Positions 52,266 through 62,887 of a DNA stretch of 64,000 bases are shown piece by piece. This DNA is from Apteryx mantelli. Its lineage: Eukaryota > Chordata > Aves > Apterygiformes > Apterygidae. The stretch is taken from positions 44,045,684 to 44,109,683 of the forward strand of contig NC_089982.1 in assembly GCF_036417845.1 (NCBI RefSeq), in the 5' to 3' direction. The translations under genes and the position numbers were made by a program. The notes under the pieces were generated by a model. It saw only the letters and a program-made list of their open reading frames with translations. It searched no databases and had not been told where the DNA came from. Within the stretch, counting starts at the first letter, position 1. Every line of letters starts with the position of its first letter.

Positions 52266-53555
52266 AGGCAGCCCGGAAACTCCTGCGTCACGGGGGCGTT
52301 CCCCGAGGTCGGCAGGACCGCGGCGCGGAGCCGGCAGCCGGGCAAACCGCCCACTGCGCCCCGGCGGCCGCGGATTTAACGCCCGCAACCGGCGGCGGCG
52401 GCGGGTGCTGGCGCGCCGCCGCTCGCGCGCCCGTTGGGAGGAGCCGGGTCCTAGCGCGCACCGGCAGCGCTGCCGCCACCGGTCGCACAGCCACCACCCA
52501 GCGCCCTTGCCCCGCCTGTGACGCTGCCGCACGCCCCCTGTGCTCTGACTGGAAGGCAGCAGTGTCAATCTCGCGCCTTCCCCAAATCGCCACCACGGCT
52601 GCTCCCTGCCCCGCCCTCCACTGCCGGGTTCCACTTCCTGCGAAGTTGGCGGCTGGAAGGGGCGGTTGAAGTTCGAAGCTGGCGGCGCCGTTGGCGGTGG
52701 GCCCGCCCGCTCCCCCCCCCGCACCCGCAGCCCGCTAGCGGCGGGGCCCGCAGCCGCCTGGCGCTGATCTGGAGGGAGCGGCGCCGTGTGGCGAGGCGGG
52801 GGCTCCCAGCCGGGCCGCCTGCGTGCCGGGCCGAGGGGGGGAGGAGCCGCGGCCTCGGCCGCGCAGTTGCCTGTCGCAGATGGAGGCCAGCCTGACGTGT
52901 GCCGTGTGCCTGTCCCTCTTCGAGGAGCCGGTCACGCTGCCGCTGTGCTCGCACAACTTCTGCCGGGACTGCGTGCTCGAGTGCCTGGCCTCGGCCGAAG
53001 CCGCCCGCCTGCAGCAGCAGCGGGGCCAGGGGCAGGCCCGCCTCTCGCGGGGAGGCCCGGGGCAGGGCGCTGGCGGCGCCGCGGCCGCCACCCGCGTGTC
53101 GTGCCCGCTGTGCAGGAAGCTCTGCCCGCTGCCCCGCGGCGGCGCCGCCGCGCTGCCCGTCAACACCACCTTGGCGGAGGTGGTGAAGCTCTACCGGTCC
53201 GGCACGGCGGGGGCTGCCAAGGCGGCCGAGGCAGAGCAGGGCCCGGGGCCTGGCCTGTTCTCCCCGCTGCCCCTCGGGGGAACCTGCCAGAAGCATCCGA
53301 GCCGCCTGGTGCAGCTCTACTGCCGGATGTGCCGCCAGGCGGGCTGCGGACAGTGCGTGTCTGAGGAGCACCAAGGCATTTTCCACTCTGTCAACCTAAT
53401 AGACACTGTGTATCAGGAGGAAAAAGTAAGCGCGGCGCTTCCTCCCTGCGCCAGGGGTTGGGCCGGGAGGTCGGGCTGTCGCGGAGGGGTCCCAGCCGAC
53501 CTGGGTCGCTCTTGTTCAGAAACGCGGGGAGAAGCGCAGTGTCGTGGGTAGGCGA
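52266..53555. promoter_or_regulatory. CpG island covering promoter and exon 1 of the TRIM-like gene
   Basis: Very G+C- and CpG-rich, about 1.3 kb. Upstream of the start codon it contains an ETS-type site (ACTTCCTG at 52633-52640) and an Sp1-type GC box (GGGGCGG at 52659-52665). No TATA box near the likely start, consistent with a broad housekeeping-type promoter. Confidence 0.85.
52880..53425 (+). CDS. TRIM-like exon 1 (residues 1-182): RING and B-box 2
   Basis: ATG at 52880 (GCAGATGG) begins MEASLTCAVCLSLFEEPV. This start was chosen because the RING begins five residues in, as in other TRIM proteins; the open frame upstream has only a GTG at 52823 and no ATG. The exon carries the complete RING and B-box 2 and ends GAGGAAAAA|GTAAGC in phase 0. 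It is entirely within the CpG island, which explains the Ala/Gly/Pro/Arg-rich codon use. Confidence 0.93.
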
Positions 53556-56500
53556 AAGGCAGCGAGGGAGAGCGCCGCTTTGAACGCGTGGGCACTCGTG
53601 TGCGGAGCAGCGGAGTGTAGCTTGCCGTGCTGCCGCCAGGCTTCACGTACAGGGCACCAGGCTATCTTACAGTACCGTGCGATCTGAACAGAGCTTATCA
53701 AAGCACCTTAAGAGTTAACATTTTTTTTTTTTGTAAATGAAGACTTGTACTTCTGCTGTAGTAACACACGGATGCGAACAGTTATTTAACTCCGTGCTTT
53801 GATCTGTTTTTTCCAAGTCCAGAAAGATGCTAGTTCTGTTAACCAGAAACACACAGGTACTTTGTTTATAGGTTCTCTGAGTTGATTTAGGTAATTCGGA
53901 TGATAGCTAATTACCTACTTAGAAGTAGCTTAGATAAATAAAATTTAATAACTATACAACAGAAATATATTCCAGCAACTGGCAGGCCTACTGTTTTTTG
54001 TGTTTGGGGTGTTTTTGTAGTAGTAGAAGAGTTTTTTTTTTTTTATCAAAACAGCTAGCATTCTGGTAAAGTGAGTTTTTCACGCCCTACTTAAACCAGG
54101 TGCTGGATAGCATGCCATAAAACAGTTCTGATACACAGTATTGAAACAGTGCTAAAGAGGATAAGTGTTGTGGCTATTGTAGCTAAGAAAATAAGCCAGT
54201 CATGACAAAACATTAATTTGGAGCCAATGCTTTAATATTCTGCCCTGAACATAATTCTTTACTGACCAGAGCCAGAATTGGAGAATGTAGTTTATGTCCT
54301 TAGTAAAGGAAAAGGTTAATGTTTGTTTTTTCAGACTTTGTTTCATATATAGGTAATGGACTAATTAGAAAACACAATTTTGAAGGTGATGTAGGATTTA
54401 TCATGTACTAACTAGAGGCTTCAGGGTGGTAAAGGGGTAGATTTTCCATTAGCTGTATATGATGGCTGACCTCATGTGTAGTAACAGTTTAACAATAACA
54501 GTAACAGTTTAACAGTTTTATAAGGCAGGTGTTTTCATGGAGTCTACATCTTTTGCAATGGATGGTTTGGTCATTAAAAGTTTACATGCGGCATTGGCTA
54601 TTTTTAAAGCCCGAAGTTATTCTTGCACTGATTTCTCTATGCCCCCTTTCCTCCCTCACCAGAGTTGCCTGTCCCCGAAAGAATTGGGGGATAACAGTCT
54701 TTGTAGTAGACTATGTTTAAAAACAAACAAAATAACTCAGTTGTGGACAGCTTTCTATTTTGTCAGTGTGAGGCATAATATTTTGAAAAAAGAGACTAAC
54801 TCAGATTTGTTTGTCAAACTGGAATAATATAACAATGTTATATTTTGATAGATGTGTCTGAGGGAGGAGGATAAAAAGAAGATGGAGGAAAAACAGACTT
54901 TTGTTGTAGCTGTACAGTAATTGTAGCAAAATGTTGTATTGTAGGTGAGCCTAAAAACATTAGAGAAATCGCAAATGGAAGTTTGTTTACTGTTCCAAGA
55001 AAGTGTGAAATGTTATTAAGTGATGGTTTGTATCACTGCCTTTGTTTATATGTTGTACAGAACATCCCAAGATAATTTCAAGATAACCACAGAAATGTAT
55101 GTATTTTATGGAGTGGATAATGCTGTAACAAGCTTTTCAATTGCTGTCTTTACAGTTAACCTTCTTCAGTAGTCTGAAAAAACTGAGAATAATAAATGAG
55201 AAGCTGATGAATGAAATCTCAAGTCATCCAGATGATACTGACGTGAGTTACAGATGCTGGGTTTTGGGGGAGGGGTTATATGTAGCTTGATAGCAACAAC
55301 TTGGTTCTTTACTCGTTGTAGGTTAATCACGACATGGAGCATGCTGGTACTCTCTGTGGTTTAGACATGTTCTGAACTTAGTTAGGAATGTGACTTCAGT
55401 ATAGACTTTGCTACTGCAACTTCATCTGCATTTACATTCTCTTGCTTCTAGATAATGCTGACCAATGAAGCAGAGATAATTGCACTGGAATTTGGAGAAA
55501 TATTCAAAACTCTGGAAATGAAGAAAAAGCAATTGCTAGATGATGTTGAAAACCAAAGAAGTAAAAAAGAGAAAGAATTTCAGGTTTGGAAGAAAATGAA
55601 GGAAACTCACAAGAAAACCATTGAGAATTTTCTGAAGGACTGTGAAAAGCTTGTTCATGAATGTGATCCTCAGTGTTTCCTGGAGGTGATAGCCTTTCTA
55701 TTGCTACTTGACATCATTTGTATAATCCTCAAAATGTCATGTACAGCCTGACACATTATAGATTATGATTACAATAATGACTGGATCAGGGAAAACTAAA
55801 TTAAATAAATTTAAAAAATTAAGAATTTGGACTAAAATAATTTGACACTTCATACTTTTTTATAACATGCTTTTTACTATAGCAAAGTTTAAAAAGCATT
55901 TCTTGCAGTTAACCCATGGTATTTAATAGAATTTACTAATGCTTTTTACTTTCTTTACATTAAAAAGAAACTGATGAAATTGACTGTATAGTTATTGTTG
56001 TAACACTTGCTGTATTATGTTACCAGCTCTGAAAGTAAGCTGGTTTGATGCTGGGTAAGGGAGTTATTTCCTAGTACTGCTATCAACGTTGTCTTGCATT
56101 TATATGCTTGTTCATGTTTATTTTCAAATATTCTGTATATTGAGCACTTTCATTGCATCATTAAATTTGTGAGATACTAAAACTTTTGAGGGGGAAGACT
56201 GGAGCCAGAATTGATAATTTTCTGTAGTGCACAGGGGAGTACCGTACCAGATAACTGACTTAAGTTGAATTACACTGATTCAAAAACCTACTGTACTCTT
56301 TGCATTGAGGTGTGCAATGGAGATATATTAGCTTATTCAAAGCTAGCTTAAGTACCCTGACAAACACTGTATCAAGTAGTTTATATGCTTCTGTATAATA
56401 CTCTGAAAGTCTTTGTCATAGTCTTTAGGGGAACTGGAGATACAAACATCCTTTAATTAATTTTGAGATAAATGCTAGAGGAACAAAAGACGCAAGCTCA

Positions 56501-59500
56501 GTCATCACTGTTACTGCAGCTAGGCTAGACCTTTCATCTGACTCTAAACCAGCTAGATTATTTATGTCCAGGACTGTAGCTGCTGTTGTTTGAAACTTAG
56601 TGCAGCCTTCAGATATGGGTCTAAGAAATCACCGAATTCTGTGCTTCCTTTAACTTCAGTGTTCATGTATACATACCTCTGCTAAGAAACTGCAGCACAT
56701 TGCTATTTCCTGCAACTGTTTTTTTTACTGTCCTCAGATAAATGAGAAGTTGAAGTACTTGGAACTTGACCAAGTTTCTGGTAACTCAACTTGTCTTAGG
56801 GAAAATTTCACTTTCAGGTGAAAGTGACCCCCATTTATGGAAGAAGTGTCCTGAATCCAGTGATCAGTATGCTTCAAGCTTACCAGCTTTTTCCACCATA
56901 TCAGTACACAGCTGATTTTGGTGAGGTGTATTCTTTAAGATTCATTGTACTGAGGTCATCAGTGTCTCATAGGGAAGGAGCTAGTCTATAATTTACTTTG
57001 TTGTTGTTGTTGTTACTTGTTCTTTGGTAAGTAGTCACTTGAAGGACTATAGCAAAATGCATTTCATACTGCTATGATTTGGCTGATTTAAAACTAAAAG
57101 ATGGCTTTTTTTTTTTTTTTAACCTCGGTATAATAACATCTTGAGAGCAGTTAGCAGATGTTTCCCTCACCAAGGAATACAAAATAGTCCTTCATTTGAA
57201 TATTTACAAATATCTGAACATCTAAAATGCATGAGATAACTGTATAGTTCATGACTCATACTCTGAATGCTTTTCTTTGGCTCTCAAGAAATCTCTCTTT
57301 GTCCTCAACACAAAATATTATGGGACTGGTCATTCTCTCCCAGAATTGCCTTTTCTTATATGTGGCTGTTTTTATTATTATTATTTGAACAGTGTGTGTA
57401 TTAATATTTATACACACACATGTGTATATATACATATAGATGTATACACACACATATGTATATATAAAATGTTAAAAGGTTTATCACCTATAGTTCTGTG
57501 AAATCAAGGTAGGGAGTTTAATCTCAGAAGTATTTTAATAAAGCAATAGTTTCCTCTCGTAAGTTGGTGGAAAACACACTCATATGAATTCTTGTTTTAT
57601 TTATAGGTGGCCTGTGGCTTGAATACAAGGTATATATGTATTTTTTTCGTACTTTATTTCTTTTCTTGTAAATTCTTAAGATCAAAAGAATAGTTATTTT
57701 AGATGTGGCTATAGATATCCACTTAATGAAAATAATGTTTAGTAACTAAGTTATTAATGCTTGTGGATTTTTGGATGCTGCATGTGCCAAATTTTAGGCG
57801 GTATGTGTCAATAACTTGTGATGTGCTATCTGGGATCAGATAATCAGCCTACTGGATATCAATCTTTGAATCAGCTCACTAACAAAAACTGTAATATAGG
57901 AATTCATAAATACAGGGTTATTGGACTTTTTTAGATACCTTATTTGAAATGGAATCGGGAGTACTGGAGTGTGTACTACTTGTTCAGTTATAAAATATTT
58001 GGAGTTAACAATAGAAGCTTTTACAGCATGGCTCTTTAAATGTAAGAGCATATATGAAGATCCTGCAGTATCTTCATTTTCATTGTTTGCAGTACATTTA
58101 CCCTGAATGCCATATATTTCCTTCTAAAGGTTCTTAATTAAATTTCTTATCACTTACATGACTGCAATTATTTAAAGGTCAGTGAAGCGGTGGTTTTTGA
58201 GAAAGAATATTGAAAATGGAGTTCTTCAAAATATTTTGTGGTTCAGACTAACATCAGCAATGTCCTCTGAAAGAGTACAATTTTGATTCAGATACAGCCC
58301 ATTAATAACAGGGGGGTTTTAAAATCTTTTGACTGAATTAAGACACTTCTTTTTGCAATTTTCTTTTTCCATGAAACCTAATCCAAATGAATCTTCAAGT
58401 AATAAAGTTTAAAAAAAGAAATTTAGGAAACTATCAATGTTTTATTGAAGACTTCTTCAGGTTTTTTTCCCTTTTACTTACTTTTTTCAATAATTTTTTT
58501 ATTAAACAATTTAATTTTGTTGTTGGCATCTGAGCCTTAATAAAAAGGGGTTTTTTTAAGTGTGGGGTTTTTTTTTTTCATTTTCCAGAATGAAAACTCA
58601 GCTTGACCTGATGAATATAGCATCCAGCTATGAGAAGCCACCAGAGTATACCCAAAAGAAAATGGATATCAAACCTGTGGTTAATGAAATCTTGGCCTTG
58701 AAGTTAATACCAGTTAATGTAGGTGTAGTTAAAGGTAGGTAAGGAGGATTTAATATAGGACAGATTCAGGAAGGCACTTTAGGAACCCACAGTTTGTGGA
58801 ATTCATTGCTGATAAACATTCTAGATGGCAAAACTATGCATGAGTTCAGAAAGCATCTGAACAAATTAATAGAAGACAAGTTCATCAAGGCTTTTAAACA
58901 AATTTTGTGGATGCTTTCTCTCCAGAAAGTGCCTAAGCTGTGTTTTTGGAAGCTGGGAGAAGTTTCATTTTAATTTTCCTATAAAACCTGTATGACCATT
59001 GTCAGAAATGTAATACTGAGCTAGATGGATGTTTGTTGTAGTGTAATACCAAAGTTGTCTACACCCTGATTAAATAAATATTTTAACCTGTAGGATAAAA
59101 AAAAGTGAGTGCTGCATCAGAGCAGTTAGAAAAGCTCTTAAGCAGGCATCTTGCTTTGCATCACAGGAGTTTAGATAAGTGCTAGAGTCTTAGTTGCTTA
59201 GGGCAAGGTAAGTTTATTCTTAATTGGAATCTATATTTAGATGCACAGGAACCTTTAAGGATGCAAATACAGGAATAAAATGATTTTAGTCACATGTGGC
59301 TCTTTGAACACTGCAGCAAGGGTTTTCTGTCTTTTGCAGGGTGGGGGTGGGGGTCAGGTTTTTTTTAATGCAAGTCCAGTATTAAGTATATAATACAAGA
59401 CTCATAATGCCTGTAGTGCCTTTCAGTATCTTACCTGCAGTCTATATTTCATTGCCTGGTATCCTGTATATTTTGAAAATATCTGCTGAGGTTTTTTTTT

Positions 59501-62500
59501 TATCAGTGTAAACTTCATATTTAAAATAGTACTTGGTTGATTTATAAAAACAGAATATTTTTGTCACAATTTTGTGTCTAGAAAAATATTTGTATTATTT
59601 TTCATACTTGGATGTTCTCCAATCAATATATTTTTTTTTCCTTTTAATAGATCTACCTTCTCAAGGAAATGAGAACTCAGCTAACAATACTGTATCTAAA
59701 AATAACGTAAAGCAATGGAAAGACCAGAAAAATATACCCAACATGTTTCTTGTAAGTAATTGGCTATGAGGTTACAACGCTGGATAGTATTTTGTTTTGT
59801 CTTTGATATCAAAATGGGCTATAATGTCTGATGCAAAACATCTTTCAGCCAGTAGCAGGACAGGAGGAAGCACTAGCAGATGGTGGTCGGATCTGTACTC
59901 GCTTAATGTCAATATCAGAAATGTCAGCATTTCAAAATATGAGTCATGAGGTATGACTGAACATCTGTTGTAAGTATGGCTAAGTTATTAATTGTTACAA
60001 CACAACTTTCTAAATATGTTTGTATACTTTTTTTTCACTTTTATTTGGAGACAGGTACCCTTCCAATTCTGGAATGTAAATCTGATAAAGTTATTAAAGC
60101 TGCCAGGATTTAATTTTTTCTTCAGAAAACTAGAATTTGATGGTACTTAGTGACTTAAAATACAAATATTTTAATGGGGCTTTTTCAGACACATCTGTAG
60201 CTTTCTAATCCAAATAGGATTCTCTATTGCTTATTTGAAGAGGAAGTAACTTGCTGGTGTTCTGGGTTTTTTGAAGATAATAGGCAGACCTGGAGTGAAT
60301 TCTAAATTCCTGAAACTTTGACATGAAGCTGAAACCAGTCTCTTTTTAGTTGTATCTCCAGTGATCTAGTTATGAAACTTCTCCACTCCCCCCCCGACAC
60401 GCACACTTATTTCAGTCCCATGTGGGTGGCTCAGTGTGGAGTATTGTTCTGTGCAGGGATGAATCTTTTTGCAGTTAGTGGAGTGTGACTGGCAGTTAAT
60501 TGTTTAATGTATGTATTCAGAATAGCAATAGCAGGTGAACACACTAGAAGTCGCTTAGGCACTCTAAATATGCCATTATTATTATTTATTGTTTTGTAGA
60601 AGACATTCGACTCTCTTAGTCCCACTGAGAATGTAATTTAATATTTGATTGTATCTAATCAAATACTGCATTATTTTCAGATGGTGGTTGTTCATGACAG
60701 AGCTTGAGAATTTGTCATTTAATATGACTCTAAGCTAGTATTTTTTAAACATTTTCAGCTTTGGCAGTCATCTTGTATACTTTTTTTCCTCTATAGTTTC
60801 CTATTTCAGTATCTATTTTGTCATTAGGGTCCCATGTGTATCTTGTTTTTAAAGATCTTTTTTCATAATGATGTGGTTTCTGTTGACTTCTAGCAGCAAT
60901 GGAGACAAAAAACCTATCATAAATGCTATAAAATATGCAAACAGCTTTTTTTATCTTAGCATTGTACATAACTATTTTACAATTTCTGAATCCACAGATG
61001 CTCTGTTTTACTTAACAGGATTCATTTCTGTAATTGTAGGAGCTACGTTATAAATACTACATGGAACATCAGAAGCTGTCTCATGAGTTCAAGATACAAA
61101 CTCTACCTGCAAATAAAAAGTATAAATGTGTAACCACTGAGGCTTTGAAGAATAAGTCCTCAGGAGTTCCTTTTGTATCTTCATCTACTAAAGCAAACAA
61201 TGCAGATAGAGTAAAAATGGGAAGCTTGCAAAGAGCAGATGGTTTTGATGAGATAAGCTTTTCCAGTACTAGTAATCAGAGCATTCCATCCACAAACTTG
61301 AATTTTTCTGAAACAAATAGTGACTTTAAATTTTTTCATGAAAAAAGGTCCCAGGAAATAAGCACACTGGCCTTATCGGAGAACTCTAATGGCTTAGTAA
61401 TGAAAGAAAAAATACCAGTGCAGTCGTCAGCAGTTATGGTTTCCAATGAAATGGATGCAAATTCCAGCGCTTCATCTGGTTTAAAACCATCAGCATCAGT
61501 ACCTGTTACTGTTTCAGGTTCAGCATTTTTAGATATTTCTGCAGAGAGAGTTTCTGCTTCACCTTTTGCTTTCAGTGCATGTAACAACTCATTACCCAGG
61601 TTTATTAAAGACGCAGCTACAGTTTCCTTTACAAAGAAAGACAGTAAATCTATTTTCCCTACATTTTATCTAGGGAAATGTGATCCTGAGGATAAAATAG
61701 ATGACCAGGATGAAACTAAATTTATGAAACTTAGCTCTGTAACTAAAACTACTGTTTCTAATGCTTCAACCAGTCCTAATTTAGAATCAGCAGAAAGTGA
61801 GAAACCTGTTTTTTCGTTTGCCTTTGGCAATTCAGAAAGAGATCGTTTCACAGTATCTGGAGCCAGCAATTCATTTAAGGTTTTACCATTACCCTCATTT
61901 TTTAACCAATCAGAGAAGCCATCTGACCAAAATGCAACACGTCACATGGGAGAAAATACAGTTTCTCCAAACGAAGCTATAGAACGCTGTATGCTAAATC
62001 CATCGGTCTTGTTGGAGCAAACTGCTAATACCTCAGAATCCATCACTACTGTAGCTTATAGTACTTCAGAAACCAGCACTGCAGCTGGGGTGAATGATGT
62101 TTCTGAGACCCCCCTTCACCACAGCAATTATGTTTTTTCCTTTGCAAATAACTGTCTTCAGCTGCCTTCACCAGTGTTTTCATTTGGAGGCATTGTCAAA
62201 AATACCTCCGATTCACTGACTTCCTCCTCAGTGCTTTTCTCTAAAAGTGGCACTAAAAAAAATGAAAAAAAGAAAACAGAATCTCCAGACAAAACACTCT
62301 TAAATCTAGAAAAGTCAGTGTCTCTAGAGTGTACAGAGCCTGCTTCTAAACAAAGTGGTCCAAAATGTGCAGATTCTTTTTTTCCCATGAACTCTTCTAA
62401 GAAGGTTGAAAATGAAAAAACAATTGCTGATAGTAATTCTTCTTTTAGTCAGCCTTTGTGTTCAGCTGCCATTCCTGATAAAGAAGAGACTGCCTCTTTC

Positions 62501-62836
62501 ACTCAACTTACTACGTCAACAAAACAAGAAATAAAGGTAAAAGATGAAGACGGTAGAATTACTGCTGAAAACAACTATTCCTGTGCTAGGAAGGAGGATG
62601 AACCTGAGTCTGTACTGTTTCAGAATGAAGCTTGTTCTGTTCCTGACACATGCAGTGATTCATTTTTAGGAGGCTCTACACTTATCGTAAATGAGGCAGG
62701 AGGAATACCAAGTGACACTGATTCTGACACTGAAGAGCTAAGTCAAACATCAACCTCTAGTGATAACAGCAGTGCATCAGAATATTTTTCTGTTGCAGAA
62801 GACAAAATATCTGCTAGAGGAAAATCAGAGACATGA
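52880..62836 (+). CDS. TRIM-like RING/B-box/coiled-coil protein with an FxFG tail, 9 coding exons, 1047 aa
   Basis: Nine exons with GT-AG ends and agreeing phases join to 1047 residues. The RING is C3HC4 at C7, C10, C23, H25, C28, C31, C75 and C78, with a 43-residue Ala/Gly/Gln-rich insertion between C31 and C75. B-box 2 uses C136, H139, C148, C151, C156, C159, H164 and H169. Residues 183-289 are predicted coiled coil, completing an RBCC (TRIM) module, so E3 ubiquitin ligase activity and dimerisation are expected. No SPRY, NHL, FN3 or COS domain follows. Instead residues 450-1047, from one large last exon, are Ser/Thr-rich and disordered-looking, with FSFAFG at 707-712, FSFGG at 829-833, VFSFAN at 813-818, a basic patch KKNEKKK at 855-861 and an acidic/Ser patch near 1000-1016. 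I do not recognise the orthologue. Intact frames and splice sites argue that it is functional. Confidence 0.9.
55156..55242 (+). CDS. TRIM-like exon 2 (residues 183-211)
   Basis: Reads LTFFSSLKKLRIINEKLM and ends in DDTD at GAC|GTGAGT. Start of the coiled coil; phase 0 both ends. Confidence 0.9.
55452..55685 (+). CDS. TRIM-like exon 3 (residues 212-289), coiled coil
   Basis: Reads IMLTNEAEIIALEFGEIF, then a charged heptad-rich stretch (KKKQLLDDVENQRSKKEKEF) and finally DCEKLVHECDPQCFLE, a signature common at the end of TRIM coiled coils. 234 nt is also close to the 231-234-nt coiled-coil exon typical of TRIM genes. Ends GAG|GTGATA. Confidence 0.92.
56818..56925 (+). CDS. TRIM-like exon 4 (residues 290-325)
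   Basis: Reads VKVTPIYGRSVLNPVISM to YTADFGE, with acceptor CTTTCAG and donor GAG|GTGTAT. An alternative donor seven bases... earlier (TTTTG|GTGAGG) would break the frame with exon 6, so the later site is preferred. Confidence 0.82.
57393..57470. repeat. Imperfect CA/TG/TA microsatellite cluster
   Basis: Alternating TGTG, CACA and TATA tracts in intron 4 of the TRIM-like gene, including ACACACACATGTGTATATAT. Confidence 0.85.
57607..57629 (+). CDS. TRIM-like exon 5, 23-nt microexon (residues 326-332, codon 333 split)
   Basis: Between TTATAG and GTATAT lies 23 nt reading VACGLNT plus AG of the next codon. With exon 4 ending in phase 0 and exon 6 starting with the single base A, this is the only piece found that restores the frame (AG|A = Arg). 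It is supported by phase rather than by similarity. Confidence 0.7.
58589..58734 (+). CDS. TRIM-like exon 6 (residues 333-381, codon 382 split)
   Basis: Acceptor TTTTCCAG then A|ATG AAA ACT, reading MKTQLDLMNIASSYEKPPEY and later KPVVNEILALKLIPVNVGVV. Ends AAAG|GTAGGT in phase 1. Confidence 0.88.
58757..59060 (+). mobile_element. Ancient CR1/L3-type LINE 3' relic
   Basis: In the intron after exon 6. Blocks appear in the order known for an old reptile/bird LINE 3' end: 'gagttcagaaagcatctgaacaaattaatagaagacaagttcatc', 'gaagctgggaga', and 'gaccattgtcagaaatgtaatactgagctagatgga' against the consensus 'ccactgtcggaagacaggatactgggctagatgga'. Same family as the relic at 38.9 kb. The link is by memory of the consensus. 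Confidence 0.6.
59651..59751 (+). CDS. TRIM-like exon 7 (residues 382-415)
   Basis: Completes GAT and reads LPSQGNENSANNTVSKNN and on to IPNMFL; ends CTT|GTAAGT in phase 0. Polar, probably disordered linker. Confidence 0.88.
59849..59950 (+). CDS. TRIM-like exon 8 (residues 416-449)
   Basis: Reads PVAGQEEALADGGRICTRLM to SHE between TCTTTCAG and GTATGA; phase 0 both ends. Confidence 0.88.
61040..62836 (+). CDS. TRIM-like exon 9 (residues 450-1047 and stop), FxFG tail
   Basis: A 1797-nt last exon starting GAG CTA CGT after TTGTAG and ending ACA TGA. It encodes a Ser/Thr/Asn-rich tail without predicted globular domain. Nucleoporin-like motifs are KPVFSFAFG (704-712) and PVFSFGG (827-833). A hydrophobic run TLIVNE at 996-1001 followed by SDTDSDTEE (1007-1015) fits a SUMO-interacting motif with acidic/CK2-type flank. 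The 1.8-kb open frame in AT-rich DNA is strong evidence of selection. Confidence 0.93.
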   Translation, partial: ELRYKYYMEHQKLSHEFKIQTLPANKKYKCVTTEALKNKSSGVPFVSSSTKANNADRVKMGSLQRADGFDEISFSSTSNQSIPSTNLNFSETNSDFKFFHEKRSQEISTLALSENSNGLVMKEKIPVQSSAVMVSNEMDANSSASSGLKPSASVPVTVSGSAFLDISAERVSASPFAFSACNNSLPRFIKDAATVSFTKKDSKSIFPTFYLGKCDPEDKIDDQDETKFMKLSSVTKTTVSNASTSPNLESAESEKPVFSFAFGNSERDRFTVSGASNSFKVLPLPSFFNQSEKPSDQNATRHMGENTVSPNEAIERCMLNPSVLLEQTANTSESITTVAYSTSETSTAAGVNDVSETPLHHSNYVFSFANNCLQLPSPVFSFGGIVKNTSDSLTSSSVLFSKSGTKKNEKKKTESPDKTLLNLEKSVSLECTEPASKQSGPKCADSFFPMNSSKKVENEKTIADSNSSFSQPLCSAAIPDKEETASFTQLTTSTKQEIKVKDEDGRITAENNYSCARKEDEPESVLFQNEACSVPDTCSDSFLGGSTLIVNEAGGIPSDTDSDTEELSQTSTSSDNSSASEYFSVAEDKISARGKSET

Positions 62837-62881
62837 ACAGAGTGAAATAGAAGATAACTATGCTTAAATGAGCTGGAACAA

Positions 62882-62887
62882 AATAAA
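62882..62887 (+). terminator. Proximal poly(A) signal of the TRIM-like gene
   Basis: AATAAA 46 bases after the stop, followed by a GT-rich stretch (AGTGGGGATACCTTGTGGTT). Would give a very short 3' UTR. Confidence 0.7.

Noticed and set aside
52823-52879. 19-residue N-terminal extension of the TRIM-like protein
   Set aside because: It would need a GTG start; the first ATG in frame is 52880, and a RING five residues after Met is normal for the family.
52125-53386. Long - strand open frames opposite TRIM-like exon 1
   Set aside because: They are antisense shadows of a GC-rich exon; the + strand carries complete RING and B-box zinc ligands and spliced continuation.
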